The translations under genes were made by a program, and so were the position numbers. Positions 35,466-46,174 of a DNA stretch of 64,000 nucleotides are shown here, piece by piece (the first letter of the stretch is position 1; every line of letters begins with the position of its first letter). Source of the stretch: Herbaspirillum aquaticum (GTDB lineage Bacteria > Pseudomonadota > Gammaproteobacteria > Burkholderiales > Burkholderiaceae_D); contig NZ_NJGV01000011.1 in NCBI RefSeq assembly GCF_002213425.1, positions 1 to 64,000 on the forward strand. The letters run 5' to 3'. Below the pieces are notes generated by a model. That model was not told the DNA's origin and searched no databases. It was given only the letters and a program-made list of their open reading frames with translations.

Positions 35466-35723
35466 CATTTTAAGAATCAAGGAACGGTCTTTCCAATGCT
35501 TGGGAAAGGCGCCTCAACAAGGCCGCGCCAATTAGCATTTATCCTTAAAAATCAATGACAAAGGATGTCAACACGAAGATCTGCAGCAGACTTTTCGCCT
35601 TGACAACACAGTGGGGTCGGAGCAACGAATTTATCGTTTATTCCCATAAAGAATCATTTTTTTAGTGATTTCAATGATTTTGTGCTTTAATGATTCCATC
35701 AAACAATTTTTCGGGGAATGAAC

Positions 35724-37355
35724 ATGCGCCTGAACCTGCCGGTCACTCAACAAGAGCGCGAAATCGATGCTCATTGCTCCATCGTGTCCAAGACCGACAC
35801 CAAGGGGCGCATCACCTACGTCAACCCGACCTTCATCCACATCAGCGGCTTCACGGAAGAAGAGCTCATCGGTGCGCCGCAGAACATCGTGCGCCATCCC
35901 GACATGCCTGAACTGGCCTTCGCCGACCTGTGGAGCACCCTCAAGGCTGGCCTGCCCTGGACCGGACTGGTCAAGAACCGCTGCAAGAATGGCGACTTCT
36001 ACTGGGTCAAGGCCAACGTCACGCCCATCTGGGAACGCGGCAAATGCACCGGCTACATGTCGGTCCGCACCAAGCCCGCACGCGCCGAGATCGCCGCCGC
36101 CGAGCAGGCCTACCAGGAACTGAAGAAGGAAGGCGCCCGCATCGCCGTACATCGCGGAGAAGTGGTGCCGACCGGCCTGCGCGGCAAGTTGCGCCAGGTT
36201 TCGCAGGTCTCGCTGAAGACACGCCTGGATCTGGGACTGGGCACGGCTGCGGCCGGTATCTGTGCGCTGGCCTTCTTGAACGGGCAGTGCGCCGATCACG
36301 CCAGCAGCCTGCCAACCCTGGTCGCCACGGGCGCCGCCCTGGGCAGCCTGGCGCTGCTGCGCATGACCTTGGCCAAGCGCATCTTCACCCCCTTGCGGCG
36401 TGCCGTGGGGCAGGCGCGCCGGGTCGCGGGTGGCGACCTGTCCGCGGCCGACCTGCAGGCCCGCCGCGATGAAATGGGCGCCCTGCTGCAGGCCATGGAA
36501 CAGATGCGGGTCAACCTGGTGGCATCGGTGGGCGACGTGCGCCGCAGCGGCTTGCACATTGCCCAGGCCACCGGCGAGATCGCACGCGGCAACATGGACC
36601 TGTCCTCCCGCACCGAATCGCAAGCCAGCAGCCTCGAAGAAACCGCTGCCAGCATGGAAGAGCTGGCCTCCACCGTGACCCAGAACAGCGAGAACGCGCG
36701 CCAGGCCAACCGCCTGGTGGAAGAAGCGCTGGCCACCACGCGCGATGGCGAAGCCTCCATCCACCACATCAACGACACCATGGATGCGATCCACAAAAGC
36801 GCCGAGCAGATCAAGCAGATCACCGGGCTGATCGACGGGATCGCCTTCCAGACCAATATCCTGGCCTTGAATGCGGCCGTGGAAGCGGCACGCGCCGGTG
36901 AGCAGGGACGCGGCTTTGCAGTGGTGGCCGGTGAGGTGCGCAACCTGGCACAGCGCTCGGCCCAGGCCACCAAGGAAATCAAGCTGCTCATCGACGAATC
37001 CTCGCAGCGGGTCAGCACCGGCGTGAAGCTGGCCGGCGACATGCGCGACACCATGGGCGGCATCATGCGCTCGGTGACGCAGGCCGCTACCGCCGTGGCC
37101 GAGATCACCGCCGCGTCGGGCGAACAGCAGACCGGCATCCAGCAGGTCAACGAAGCCGTGGTCCTGATGGATGAAGTGACCCAGCGCAATGCAGCGCTGG
37201 TGGAGGAGGCTGCGGCCGCCGCCGGCAGCCTGGAAGAGTCGACGCAGCAGATGATCCAGGCCATCAGCGTATTCAACCTGGATGGCATGGCCGCGACGGT
37301 CGTGGCCTTGCCCACGCAAGAAGACAAGCGCATGGCCCTGCCCCGCGCCGCATGA
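35724..37355 (+). CDS. Aer-like PAS chemoreceptor
   Basis: Encodes 543 residues from the ATG at 35,724, 7 nt after GGGG; an ATG two codons earlier is too close to that site. Order: PAS (~20-125; TYVNPTFIHISGFTEEELIG, NIVRHPDMPE, WTGLVKNRCKNGDFYWVKANV in pattern), linker, two adjacent hydrophobic segments (~170-215), HAMP-like, and the chemoreceptor hairpin ([26 protein letters not shown]). The PAS motifs match Aer, which binds FAD and senses redox and energy state. There is no CheR-binding tail. The next gene, a PAS kinase, follows 54 bp downstream. Confidence 0.9.
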   Translation: MRLNLPVTQQEREIDAHCSIVSKTDTKGRITYVNPTFIHISGFTEEELIGAPQNIVRHPDMPELAFADLWSTLKAGLPWTGLVKNRCKNGDFYWVKANVTPIWERGKCTGYMSVRTKPARAEIAAAEQAYQELKKEGARIAVHRGEVVPTGLRGKLRQVSQVSLKTRLDLGLGTAAAGICALAFLNGQCADHASSLPTLVATGAALGSLALLRMTLAKRIFTPLRRAVGQARRVAGGDLSAADLQARRDEMGALLQAMEQMRVNLVASVGDVRRSGLHIAQATGEIARGNMDLSSRTESQASSLEETAASMEELASTVTQNSENARQANRLVEEALATTRDGEASIHHINDTMDAIHKSAEQIKQITGLIDGIAFQTNILALNAAVEAARAGEQGRGFAVVAGEVRNLAQRSAQATKEIKLLIDESSQRVSTGVKLAGDMRDTMGGIMRSVTQAATAVAEITAASGEQQTGIQQVNEAVVLMDEVTQRNAALVEEAAAAAGSLEESTQQMIQAISVFNLDGMAATVVALPTQEDKRMALPRAA

Positions 37356-37409
37356 CCTGGAGGGCGCGGCTCCAGCCCCTGATCCGGAGCCATCGCTGAG
37401 GAGGCGAAC

Positions 37410-38774
37410 ATGGGACACAGCGAAGCATTGATGGCCAACGAGTGCGCCAGCCAACGCACCCATGCCGATGACGCGCCCGACACCCGGGCGCTGGTCAAGG
37501 CCAACGCACGGTATCGCCACATCATCGGCAATACCCCTGCCATCATCTACAGCAGCGTGCCCTCGGGCGATTTCCAGCTCACCTTCGTGAGCGAAAACGC
37601 CTCCCGCGTGCTGGGTTACGAGCCCTGGGAAATGCTGGACGATCCCAACTTCTGGTTCAACCACATCCACCCCGACGACACGGCAGCGATCTTCTCCAGC
37701 CTGGCCATGCTGTTCGTGGAGGACCAGAAGATCTACGAATACCGTTTCCGCACCCACGACGGCAGCTACCTGTGGATGCACGACACCCTGCGCCTGATTC
37801 GCGATGCCGAGGGGACACCGCTGGAAGTGATCGGTCTCATGACCGACATCACCGGCCGCAAGCAGATGGAAGACACCCTGCAGCGCCAGGCCGAGGAGCA
37901 GAGCGCTTTGATCGAACAGCTCAAGATGGCCCAGGCCCAGCTGATGCAGTCCGAGAAGCTGGCCTCCATCGGGCAGCTGGCCGCCGGGGTGGCGCATGAG
38001 ATCAACAATCCGATCGGCTTCGTCAACGCCAACCTCAACACCTTGGGCAACTACGTGGCCACGCTGCTGGAAGGCATCAAGCTGTACCAGTGCGTCACCA
38101 ACGGCAGCCTGCCTTCCAGCGTGGCGCAGTCGGAGATGCAGGCCTTCGAGGAACGGGCCGACCTGCAGTTCCTGAGCGAAGACGTCACCGAACTGCTGGC
38201 TGAATCCAACGAGGGCTTGCAACGCGTCAAGAACATCGTGCAGTCCCTGAAGGATTTCTCCCGTACCGGCGAAAGCAACTGGCAGATGGCCGACCTGCAT
38301 CGCGGCCTGGACAGTACCCTCAACATCGCCAACAACGAACTGAAGTACAAGGTCACCATCATCAAGCAATATGGCGAGCTGCCCATGATCAAGTGCCTGG
38401 CGTCGGAACTGAACCAGGTCTTCATGAACCTGCTGGTCAATGCGGCCCAGGCCATCCAGGAACGCGGCAGCGTGACCATCCGCACCGAACGCTGCGGCCA
38501 GCGCGTGGCCGTCTCCATCAGCGATACCGGACACGGCATCGCGCCGGAACACATCAACCGCATCTTCGAACCTTTCTTCACCACCAAGCCGGTCGGCAGC
38601 GGGACCGGGCTTGGATTGTCGCTGTCCTACGGCATCATCAAGAAGCATGGCGGCGATATTCATGTCAGCAGTGAAATGGGCAAAGGCACCACCTTCCGGA
38701 TCGAACTGCCCATCGATCCCGCCAGCGCCCAGCCACCGAGCACAGCATCGGACGAACCAGGAGACGCATCATGA
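37410..38774 (+). CDS. Cytoplasmic PAS sensor histidine kinase
   Basis: Encodes 454 residues; GAGGAGG precedes the ATG. PAS (~30-150; YSSVPSGDFQLTFVSENASRVLGYEPWEM in pattern), a coiled-coil linker (~150-185), HisKA of the type SIGQLAAGVAHEINNPIGF, and HATPase (NLLVNAAQAIQERGSV, DTGHGIAPE, GSGTGLGLSLSYGIIKKHGG). There is no membrane segment. Its stop overlaps the start of the REC-HD gene by 4 bp (ATGA), so that protein is almost certainly its partner. Confidence 0.9.
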   Translation: MGHSEALMANECASQRTHADDAPDTRALVKANARYRHIIGNTPAIIYSSVPSGDFQLTFVSENASRVLGYEPWEMLDDPNFWFNHIHPDDTAAIFSSLAMLFVEDQKIYEYRFRTHDGSYLWMHDTLRLIRDAEGTPLEVIGLMTDITGRKQMEDTLQRQAEEQSALIEQLKMAQAQLMQSEKLASIGQLAAGVAHEINNPIGFVNANLNTLGNYVATLLEGIKLYQCVTNGSLPSSVAQSEMQAFEERADLQFLSEDVTELLAESNEGLQRVKNIVQSLKDFSRTGESNWQMADLHRGLDSTLNIANNELKYKVTIIKQYGELPMIKCLASELNQVFMNLLVNAAQAIQERGSVTIRTERCGQRVAVSISDTGHGIAPEHINRIFEPFFTTKPVGSGTGLGLSLSYGIIKKHGGDIHVSSEMGKGTTFRIELPIDPASAQPPSTASDEPGDAS

Positions 38775-40117
38775 CCGCCATCCAGAGCCAGGAACTCCAG
38801 ACCCTGCAACAAGCCGACCCGTTCGCCCTGCCGCCGCCCTGCGTGCTGCTGGTCGATGATGAACAGAGCATCCTGTCGGCACTCAAACGCACCTTCCGGC
38901 CGCAGGGCTACCGCCTGCTCACGGCCACCAGCGCCGAAGCCGGGCTCGATATCCTGGCCAGCGCCGAGGTCGACCTGGTGATCTCCGACATGCGCATGCC
39001 CGGCATGAACGGCGCCCAGTTCCTGGCCCAGGTCAAGCAGCAATGGCCGGCCACCATGCGCATCCTGCTGACCGGCTACTCCGAGATCGGCAGCACCATC
39101 TCGGCCATCAACGATGGCGGCATCCACCATTACCTCTCCAAGCCCTGGGAAGACCGCGAGCTGCTCATGATCGTAGCCCACGCGCTGGAGGAACAGCAGC
39201 TGCGCAAGCAGAAGATGTCACTGGAACGCAAGGTACGCGAACAGAACCTGCAACTGGCCGATTTCAACCGCCAGCTGGAACGCCAGGTGCAAGCCCGCAC
39301 GGAAGAGCTGCGGCAGACGGTCCTGTTCCTGGAGAACGCCCAGGAAGAGGAACAGAAGGCCTTCCTCTCGATGCTGCACGTGTTCTCCGACATCAGTGAA
39401 CTGCGCGCCGGCCTGGCCAATGGCCAGTCAGCCCGCATCGCGCGCTGGTGCGAACAGCTGGCGCTGCGCATGGGCATGAACAGCCACCACGCCAAGGACA
39501 CCATGATGGCCGGCATGCTGCACGGCATCGGCAAGCTGGATCTCTCCGATGAACTGGTCAGGAAACCCATCGAAAAGATGAGCAGCGAGGAACTGCAGCG
39601 TTTCCTGTGGCACCCGGTGAAGGGCCAGATGCTGCTCACGCCCATCCCGACCCTGGCCGAGACCGGCGAGATCATCCGCCACCAGCACGAGCGCTATGAC
39701 GGCCGTGGCGTGCCGGAAAGCCTCTCGGGCGACGCCATCCCGATGGGCTCGCGCATCCTGGCCGTGGTGCGCGACTTCGAGGGCCTGTGCAATGGCGGCA
39801 TCACCAGCCACAACGTGAGTCCCGAAAAAGCCCTGTCCATGCTGCGCACGCACGCCGGCCATCGCTATGACCCGGTGATAGTCAACACCTTCATCGCCAT
39901 GATGGAAGAACAACGGCTGGCACTCGAACAGCAGACCCGCCTGCTGGCGCCGCAAGACCTGCGCGTGGGCATGAAGCTGGCCGAGGATCTGCGCACCCGG
40001 TCCGGCGTGTTGCTGCTGAACAAGGAACACGTGCTGGACGAAGCCATCCTGGCGCGGTTGCGGCGCTTTGAAGAGATCGATGAAATGCCGCTGAAGGCCA
40101 GGATCCTGTTGCATTGA
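38771..40117 (+). CDS. Response regulator with a degenerate HD-GYP domain
   Basis: Encodes 448 residues: receiver (~24-140; VDDEQS, ISDMRMPGMNG, LSKPW), a coiled coil (~140-205), then an HD-GYP-like domain (~210-385). The metal-binding HD is HG (MLHGIGKLDL), HHE is QHE (RHQHERYDG) and GYP is GVP (GRGVPE), so c-di-GMP hydrolysis is unlikely. A C-terminal ~60 residues (QDLRVGMKLAEDLRT) resembles tails found on HD-GYP or HDOD regulators. The translationally coupled kinase upstream is its presumed phosphodonor. A binding or scaffold role is more plausible than catalysis (inference). Confidence 0.85.
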   Translation: MTAIQSQELQTLQQADPFALPPPCVLLVDDEQSILSALKRTFRPQGYRLLTATSAEAGLDILASAEVDLVISDMRMPGMNGAQFLAQVKQQWPATMRILLTGYSEIGSTISAINDGGIHHYLSKPWEDRELLMIVAHALEEQQLRKQKMSLERKVREQNLQLADFNRQLERQVQARTEELRQTVLFLENAQEEEQKAFLSMLHVFSDISELRAGLANGQSARIARWCEQLALRMGMNSHHAKDTMMAGMLHGIGKLDLSDELVRKPIEKMSSEELQRFLWHPVKGQMLLTPIPTLAETGEIIRHQHERYDGRGVPESLSGDAIPMGSRILAVVRDFEGLCNGGITSHNVSPEKALSMLRTHAGHRYDPVIVNTFIAMMEEQRLALEQQTRLLAPQDLRVGMKLAEDLRTRSGVLLLNKEHVLDEAILARLRRFEEIDEMPLKARILLH

Positions 40118-40300
40118 CGCATCAGCATTCGTACAGCAACACCCAGGCGTCGAAGCAAGCCTGCCAGCTGGCGGGTGCACCCGGGAATTTCCCGATTGCC
40201 GACGCGCCGTGAGGCTGGTGCAATCAGCAAGACGTTCAGGCGCATGGCGCCTGTTCGCGTTGGGGGACGCGATGCAGTTTCACAAGAAAAATGGAAAACC

Positions 40301-43300
40301 ATGACCAGAATCACCAGAAATACCGGACTTTTCCTGCTGATCGCCTTGAGTCTGCTGCTGGCCGGCGTCGCCGGCCTGTCCCAGCTGAACCAGAGGGAGG
40401 TGCACGACAGCCTGTCGCGGGACAGCCGCTGGATTCGCGACGATATCGAATCCCTGCTGCGCCGCTATGAACATGGACTGCGTGGCACCCGAGGCGCCAT
40501 CCTGGCCATCGGGGCCAACGACCTGAACCGGGAAAAGCTGCTGCGCTACGTGGACAGCCGCGACCTGACCCAGGAGTTCCCCTGGGCCGGTGGCTTCGGT
40601 TTCATCCGCTACGTCTCCCAGGCCGAACGCGCGGCCTATGAAAAGAAGATGCGGGAGGATCACTTCCTCTTCTCCAACATTACCGAGATGACCAGCAATC
40701 CCGGCGAGCGCTACGTCATCGAATACATCGAGCCCATCGGGCCCAACCGCCAGGCGCTGGGACTGGACATCGCCTCCTCGCCGCAGCGCCGCTCGGCGGC
40801 CGACCACGCCATGCTCACCGGCCGCGCCGAACTGACCACGCCGATCAGGCTGGTGCAAAGGCAAGGCAATACCGCCAACGGCTACCTGTTCCTGCTGCCC
40901 ATCTATGCCGGCTCGTTCACCCCGCCGACCATGGAACAGCGCCAGGAGAAGATCATCGGCTGGGCCTATGCCCCCTTGTCGGTGCATGACATCCTCTCCG
41001 AACTGAACCGGCGCTGGAGCATGCATTCGCTGGAGATCCGGGTGGAGGACGTGGCCACTGGCGAACCCGCCGTCGAACTGTTCCGCAGCGACGGCTTTGA
41101 CCAGCTCAATGACGCCGTCAGCCTGGACACTGCGGTGCCCCTCTACGGACGGGCCTGGAAACTGGTCGTGCGGGCGGCGCCCGAATACACCTATGCGCAC
41201 CAGTTCGTCAGCGACCGCGCCATGCTGCTCTCGTGCGCGACGCTGGTCATGCTGATCGTGGCCATCGCCCTGGCCTACCATAGTTTCTCCACTCGCGAAG
41301 GCAAGCTGCAGGAAGCACGTGCGCTGCTGGCCGCCGTAGTGGACAGCTCACCGGATGCCATCGTGACCACCGACGCCCAGGGCCGCATCACTTCCTGGAA
41401 CAAGGGCGCTACCGACACCTTGCGGGTACCCGAATCCATGGCGCTGGGCACGCCCCTGTCCACGCACGCGGCATTGCACGATCTGGACCAGCGCCGCAGC
41501 GGGCTGCAACCGCAACCCGGCCTGGGCGCCGCCGCTGAGCGGCACGAGTCGCCACACGTGATCAGCCTGCCGGGCGAAGCCGTGGGCTATGCCTCGGCAC
41601 TGCTGTTCCCCTTGCGCGACAGGAGCGGAAAACAGATCGGCAAAGCCTTCATGCTGCGCGATGTGACCCGCGAAAAACGCATCGAACGTGAACTGCACCG
41701 CATCAACGAGGAACTGGAGCTGACCGTGCAACAGCGCACCGATGCGCTGCACCAGGCCAAGACCATGCTGCAGACCGTGCTCAACGTGATGCCCTCGCTG
41801 GTCGGCTACTGGGACAAGCATCTCATCAACCGCTTCGCCAATGCCTCCTACGAACGCGTCTTCGGGCGCGGCCCCGGCGAGATCACGGGCATGTACATGC
41901 CCGACCTGGTCGGCTACGAGCTGTTCGAATCGGCCTTGCCGCATATCGATGCCGTGCTGGCCGGCGAGAAGCAGACCTTCGAGCGGACGTTCACCGATGC
42001 CGTCAACGGTTACAAGCACGTCCTGACCACCTACATCCCCGACATCACCGAGGAAGGCGAGGTGATCGGCTTCTATGTGGTGGCCCACGACGTCACCGAA
42101 ATCACCCACAACCGCAACCAGCTCAGCGATGCACTGGCACAGAACCAGTCGCTGCTGGACCAGGTGCAGCAAGCCAATGCCCTGCTCAACAACGTGCTCA
42201 GTTCGGCCACCGGCGTGGCCATCATCGCCACCGCACCGGATGGCATGATCACGCTGTTCAATCGCGGTGCCGAACGGATGCTGGGCTATCGCGCCGAGGA
42301 AGTGATCGGGCAGATGAAGGAAGAGGCCTTCTCGGGCCGCCTCAACAATCCCGCCATCCGCGCCCAGGCGGCGCTGGAAGAGAAGGCCGTGAGCGACCTG
42401 CGCTACCGCCGCAAGGATGGCGTGACGCTGCCGGTCACCCGTCAGCAGACGTCCATGCTGGATCACCGCCAGCGCCACCTGGGCGACCTCTACATTGCCG
42501 TGGACATGAGCCTGCAGCGCCAGCAGGAAGCCGAGCTGGCGGCGGCTCGCGACCAGCTCATGCTGGCCGCCGAAGTGGCCAAGCTGGGCGTGTGGGTCTG
42601 GGATCGTGCCGGCGACACGTTCGAATTCAACCGCCAGATCGCCGAGATCTACGGCATCGGCGATGGCAGCAGCGGCCAGGTCACCACCTATGAAGGCTGG
42701 CGCAGGCGCGTGCATCCGGACGATGTCGGCTATGTGGAATCGGCCCTGCAGGCTGCGCTGGCCGGCACCGGGGAGTTCGAACCGGTGTTTCGCGTGGTGC
42801 GCGCCGACGGCAGCATCCGCTTCGTGCAGGCACGCGCCCACGTCGACCGCAACGGCATGGGTGTGCCGGTGCGTGTGATCGGTATCAACCTGGACATCAC
42901 CCAGCGCATCGAATTTGAAAACAACCTGGTCGAAGCGCGCCTCAAGGCCGAACAGGCCAACTCCGCCAAGAGCATGTTCCTGGCCAGCGTCAGCCACGAG
43001 ATCCGCACCCCGATGAATGGCGTGCTGGGCATGATCCAGCTGCTGCAGAGAACGCAACCGCAGCCGGCCCAGCGAGACTACCTGAACAAGGCCGAGATAT
43101 CGGCCAAGTCCCTGCTCAACCTGCTCAATGACCTGCTGGATTTCTCCAAGATGGATGCCCGGCAGGTGCACCTGGATCTGCAGCCGTTCTCGCTGGAGCA
43201 TTTCCGCAGCGACCTGGCGGCGATCCTGGCCGGCAACCCGCCGCAGGAGGGCGTGAGCCTGGATATCGTGCTGGATGGCGACCTGCCGCAACGCGTGGTG

Positions 43301-44818
43301 GGCGATGTCTATCGCCTCCAGCAAGTGCTGGTGAACCTGATCAGCAACGCCCTCAAGTTCACGCACCTGGGGCGCGTCGACGTGGCCCTGCGGCGCCTGG
43401 CGGGGGACAATGCCCGGCAAGTGATGCTGCGAATAGAAGTCAGCGACACCGGCATCGGCATTGCTCCGGAACGCCTGCAGGACATCTTCGATGCCTTTAC
43501 CCAGGCCGAAGCCTCCACCACCCGCCGCTACGGCGGCACCGGACTGGGACTGGCCATCAGCCGCCATCTGGTAGAGCTCATGGGCGGACAGCTGCAGGTG
43601 AGCAGCGAACCGGGACGCGGCAGCCGCTTCTGGTTCGACCTGTCCATGGAGATCGATGACCCCACGCCGCTCTCGCAGGCGCGCGCGGCGGACCAGCCCA
43701 CGCCGGCCGACCATCCGCCCGCCGGCGAGACTGCACGCGAACTGGAGGGCGTGCGCATCCTGCTGGTGGAAGACAATGCCGTCAATCGCCAGGTCGCCAC
43801 CGGCCTGCTCGCGCTGTACGGCGCGCAGGTCAGCTGCGCCGAGAACGGCAGTGCGGGCGTGGCCATGGCCAGCGATCCCGAACGCTGCTTCGACCTGATC
43901 CTGATGGACCTGCAGATGCCGGGGATCGACGGCATTGAAGCCACCCGCCGCATCCGCCGCCAGCCGGACCTGCGCCACATCCCCATCCTGGCCATGACCG
44001 CCAACGCCTCGCCGGAAGACCGTCGCCGTTGTATCGATGCCGGCATGGCCGGCCACATCGCCAAGCCCATCGACGTGAGCACGCTGGTGCCGACACTGCT
44101 GTCGCACCTCCAGCATGACCGCAGCACACCTGTGCTGGAGAGGGAGCCGGATGAGACCACGCCCGTTGAAGAGCAGCCCGCCGATCGCCAGCAGGTCGAC
44201 ACCCATGCCGAACTGATGCGCCGCTTCCGCCAGGCCAGTGACGTGTATCGCACCACGCTGGACGCTGCCGGGCCGGAACTGCAGCGCCTCTTCGCGGACT
44301 ACGAGGCAGCGCTGGCGCAGTCCTCGCAAGGCGGCATCGAACAGGTCGCGCACGCGCTCAAGGGCTTGTGTGCCACCATCGGAGCCAGTGGCCTGGCCGG
44401 GTATTTCGCCGGGATCGAGCGCGTGTGCCGGGCTGGCCAAAGTACAAGCTCCAATGTCATTCCCACGGCCTGGAAAGAGGAGTTGGGCGCGGTACGGCGC
44501 GATGCGGGTGTGGTCTTGCAGCAACTGGCGGTACAGGCGCTGCAGGGGATATCCACTGCCCCTGGCACGGCGACGCCGCCGGTTGGCGCGGAGCCGGCCG
44601 ATGCCACTGCAGAGGCTTCCGATTTTCCTGATAGGCAAGCACTGCGGGCCTTGTTATTGTCGAGCAATCTCGAAGCACTGGACCTGGCTGAAGCGCTGGG
44701 CAAGCGCCATGGACTGCTGCAACAGCCCAGCTACCAGCAGTTGTGGGCGCTGATCGAACGACTCGATTTTCCGGCAGCCTTGGCGCATCTCGATCAACAT
44801 TTCGGAGAACCCCGTTGA
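40301..44818 (+). CDS. Giant CHASE-PAS4-HisKA-HATPase-REC-Hpt hybrid kinase
   Basis: Encodes 1,505 residues from the ATG at 40,301; an upstream in-frame start at 40,175 lacks a ribosome site. Order: membrane segment 1 (~8-28), CHASE domain (~45-215), membrane segment 2 (~307-328), PAS ~340-450, PAS ~486-610, PAS ~625-740, PAS ~752-875, HisKA ([15 protein letters not shown], ~893), HATPase (~1000-1115), receiver (~1150-1270; [25 protein letters not shown]), and a C-terminal Hpt with HALKG (His ~1352). It thus carries a full phosphorelay in one chain. The REC-GGDEF gene follows with a 4-bp overlap and is the obvious acceptor. CHASE domains sense extracellular small molecules. Confidence 0.92.
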   Translation: MTRITRNTGLFLLIALSLLLAGVAGLSQLNQREVHDSLSRDSRWIRDDIESLLRRYEHGLRGTRGAILAIGANDLNREKLLRYVDSRDLTQEFPWAGGFGFIRYVSQAERAAYEKKMREDHFLFSNITEMTSNPGERYVIEYIEPIGPNRQALGLDIASSPQRRSAADHAMLTGRAELTTPIRLVQRQGNTANGYLFLLPIYAGSFTPPTMEQRQEKIIGWAYAPLSVHDILSELNRRWSMHSLEIRVEDVATGEPAVELFRSDGFDQLNDAVSLDTAVPLYGRAWKLVVRAAPEYTYAHQFVSDRAMLLSCATLVMLIVAIALAYHSFSTREGKLQEARALLAAVVDSSPDAIVTTDAQGRITSWNKGATDTLRVPESMALGTPLSTHAALHDLDQRRSGLQPQPGLGAAAERHESPHVISLPGEAVGYASALLFPLRDRSGKQIGKAFMLRDVTREKRIERELHRINEELELTVQQRTDALHQAKTMLQTVLNVMPSLVGYWDKHLINRFANASYERVFGRGPGEITGMYMPDLVGYELFESALPHIDAVLAGEKQTFERTFTDAVNGYKHVLTTYIPDITEEGEVIGFYVVAHDVTEITHNRNQLSDALAQNQSLLDQVQQANALLNNVLSSATGVAIIATAPDGMITLFNRGAERMLGYRAEEVIGQMKEEAFSGRLNNPAIRAQAALEEKAVSDLRYRRKDGVTLPVTRQQTSMLDHRQRHLGDLYIAVDMSLQRQQEAELAAARDQLMLAAEVAKLGVWVWDRAGDTFEFNRQIAEIYGIGDGSSGQVTTYEGWRRRVHPDDVGYVESALQAALAGTGEFEPVFRVVRADGSIRFVQARAHVDRNGMGVPVRVIGINLDITQRIEFENNLVEARLKAEQANSAKSMFLASVSHEIRTPMNGVLGMIQLLQRTQPQPAQRDYLNKAEISAKSLLNLLNDLLDFSKMDARQVHLDLQPFSLEHFRSDLAAILAGNPPQEGVSLDIVLDGDLPQRVVGDVYRLQQVLVNLISNALKFTHLGRVDVALRRLAGDNARQVMLRIEVSDTGIGIAPERLQDIFDAFTQAEASTTRRYGGTGLGLAISRHLVELMGGQLQVSSEPGRGSRFWFDLSMEIDDPTPLSQARAADQPTPADHPPAGETARELEGVRILLVEDNAVNRQVATGLLALYGAQVSCAENGSAGVAMASDPERCFDLILMDLQMPGIDGIEATRRIRRQPDLRHIPILAMTANASPEDRRRCIDAGMAGHIAKPIDVSTLVPTLLSHLQHDRSTPVLEREPDETTPVEEQPADRQQVDTHAELMRRFRQASDVYRTTLDAAGPELQRLFADYEAALAQSSQGGIEQVAHALKGLCATIGASGLAGYFAGIERVCRAGQSTSSNVIPTAWKEELGAVRRDAGVVLQQLAVQALQGISTAPGTATPPVGAEPADATAEASDFPDRQALRALLLSSNLEALDLAEALGKRHGLLQQPSYQQLWALIERLDFPAALAHLDQHFGEPR

Positions 44819-45786
44819 AACGCATCCTGGAAGAACTCTCTTCGCTGCGTGGCAGCCGCCCGCGCGTGCTGTTGTGTGACGATCAGCCCATCAACATCCG
44901 CCTGGCCAATGCCCTGCTCAAAGGGGACTACGAGATCTTCATGGCCACCAGCGGCATGCAGGCCATGGAGCTGTGCGAAAAGGTGGTGCCGGACCTGATC
45001 CTGATGGATGTGAAAATGCCCGGCCTGAACGGCTATGAGACCTGCGAACGGCTCAAGCAGAACACCGCCACGCTGGGCATTCCGGTGATTTTCCTGACGG
45101 GGCTGCAAAGCGAAGAAGACGAGGTCAAGGGCTTCGATGCGGGCGGGGTGGACTTCATCAGCAAGCCCATCAACGGCACGGTCCTCAAGGCGCGGGTGCT
45201 GACCCACCTGACGCTGAAGCTGCAATCCGATTTCTATCGCAATATCGCCGTCACCGATTCGCTCACGGGTCTGTTCAACCGCCGCAAGTTCGACAGCGAG
45301 CTGGCCGAGAAGTGGGAGCTGTGCAAGCGTTCCGGCCAGGCCATGTCGCTCTTGATGATCGATATCGATTACTTCAAGAAATACAACGACCACTATGGCC
45401 ACCAGGCCGGCGACCGCTGCCTGGCCGACGTGGCGCACGCCATCCGCAGCAATTTCCACCGCAGCTACGATTGCGTGGCGCGCTATGGCGGTGAGGAGTT
45501 TGCCTGCATCCTGCCCATGGCCGGCCCTGAGCAGGCCGTGATGCTGGCCAAGGCCGTCTGCGAATCCGTGGCCCGCTTGCATCTGCCGCATGCCCGCTCG
45601 GAGGCCAGCGAATTCGTCACCCTCAGCATCGGCGTGGCCTCGGTGCAGGCCCCCGGCCACAGCAGCACGCCGGCCGCGCTGGTGGCCCTGGCCGACAAGA
45701 ACCTGTACCAGGCCAAAGCCCTGGGACGCGCCCAGGTCGTTGGCGGGATCCAGGTTGATACCGCCGCCCCGGCCCCGCTGCCCTGA
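44815..45786 (+). CDS. REC-GGDEF diguanylate cyclase response regulator
   Basis: Encodes 323 residues from a TTG at 44,815 that overlaps the kinase stop (TTGA) and has GGAG upstream; longer frames start inside the kinase gene. The receiver (~15-135; [26 protein letters not shown]) is joined to a GGDEF domain (~155-315) whose active site reads GGEEF. RSYD lies five residues before it, an RxxD inhibition site. The protein is PleD-like with one receiver. It is the likely endpoint of the giant kinase, turning its signal into c-di-GMP. Confidence 0.92.
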   Translation: MKRILEELSSLRGSRPRVLLCDDQPINIRLANALLKGDYEIFMATSGMQAMELCEKVVPDLILMDVKMPGLNGYETCERLKQNTATLGIPVIFLTGLQSEEDEVKGFDAGGVDFISKPINGTVLKARVLTHLTLKLQSDFYRNIAVTDSLTGLFNRRKFDSELAEKWELCKRSGQAMSLLMIDIDYFKKYNDHYGHQAGDRCLADVAHAIRSNFHRSYDCVARYGGEEFACILPMAGPEQAVMLAKAVCESVARLHLPHARSEASEFVTLSIGVASVQAPGHSSTPAALVALADKNLYQAKALGRAQVVGGIQVDTAAPAPLP

Positions 45787-46174
45787 CCAGGCAATACGCC
45801 CGGCCGGCCACTGCACCTGCTGACACTACCGCCCCACCCAACGCCGCAATGCCGGCGCCGCACCGCCTCGGCCACATGGCCCCAGGCGCAATGTCCGCTT
45901 GTTCCGTTCCGCGTTGAGGGGCTTGTGGGGGCATGCCGCGACCGTATCGCACATTGCACTGCGACACACTCTCGAAATATCACGAGGTAATTTCCGAATA
46001 AATTTGAACTCACCGGCCTGAATTTCGAGCTTCGTCGACTATTTTCGACATCCCGGTAAAACTGCGTTTTTCTTCCCGCATGTCCTCGCCAACTACAACA
46101 GTCTCATCCGGCGAGGGAGCGGTGAAGCCCATTAGACCCGTTCGATGCGTTCCTATCGGTCAAGGAAGAAAAAC
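45787..46174. other. 388-bp intergenic stretch
   Basis: No gene or clear terminator is seen. The right part (46,000-46,150) is less GC-rich and should hold the promoter of the FixJ-like gene. Confidence 0.4.

Noticed and set aside
35631-38663. 1,010-residue leftward frame opposite the Aer-like and PAS-kinase genes
   Set aside because: Composition (runs of Gln, His, Gly) and opposition to genes with complete motifs mark it as an antisense artefact.
41348-44638. 1,096-residue leftward frame opposite the giant kinase
   Set aside because: Same antisense pattern; the plus-strand frame carries all kinase motifs.
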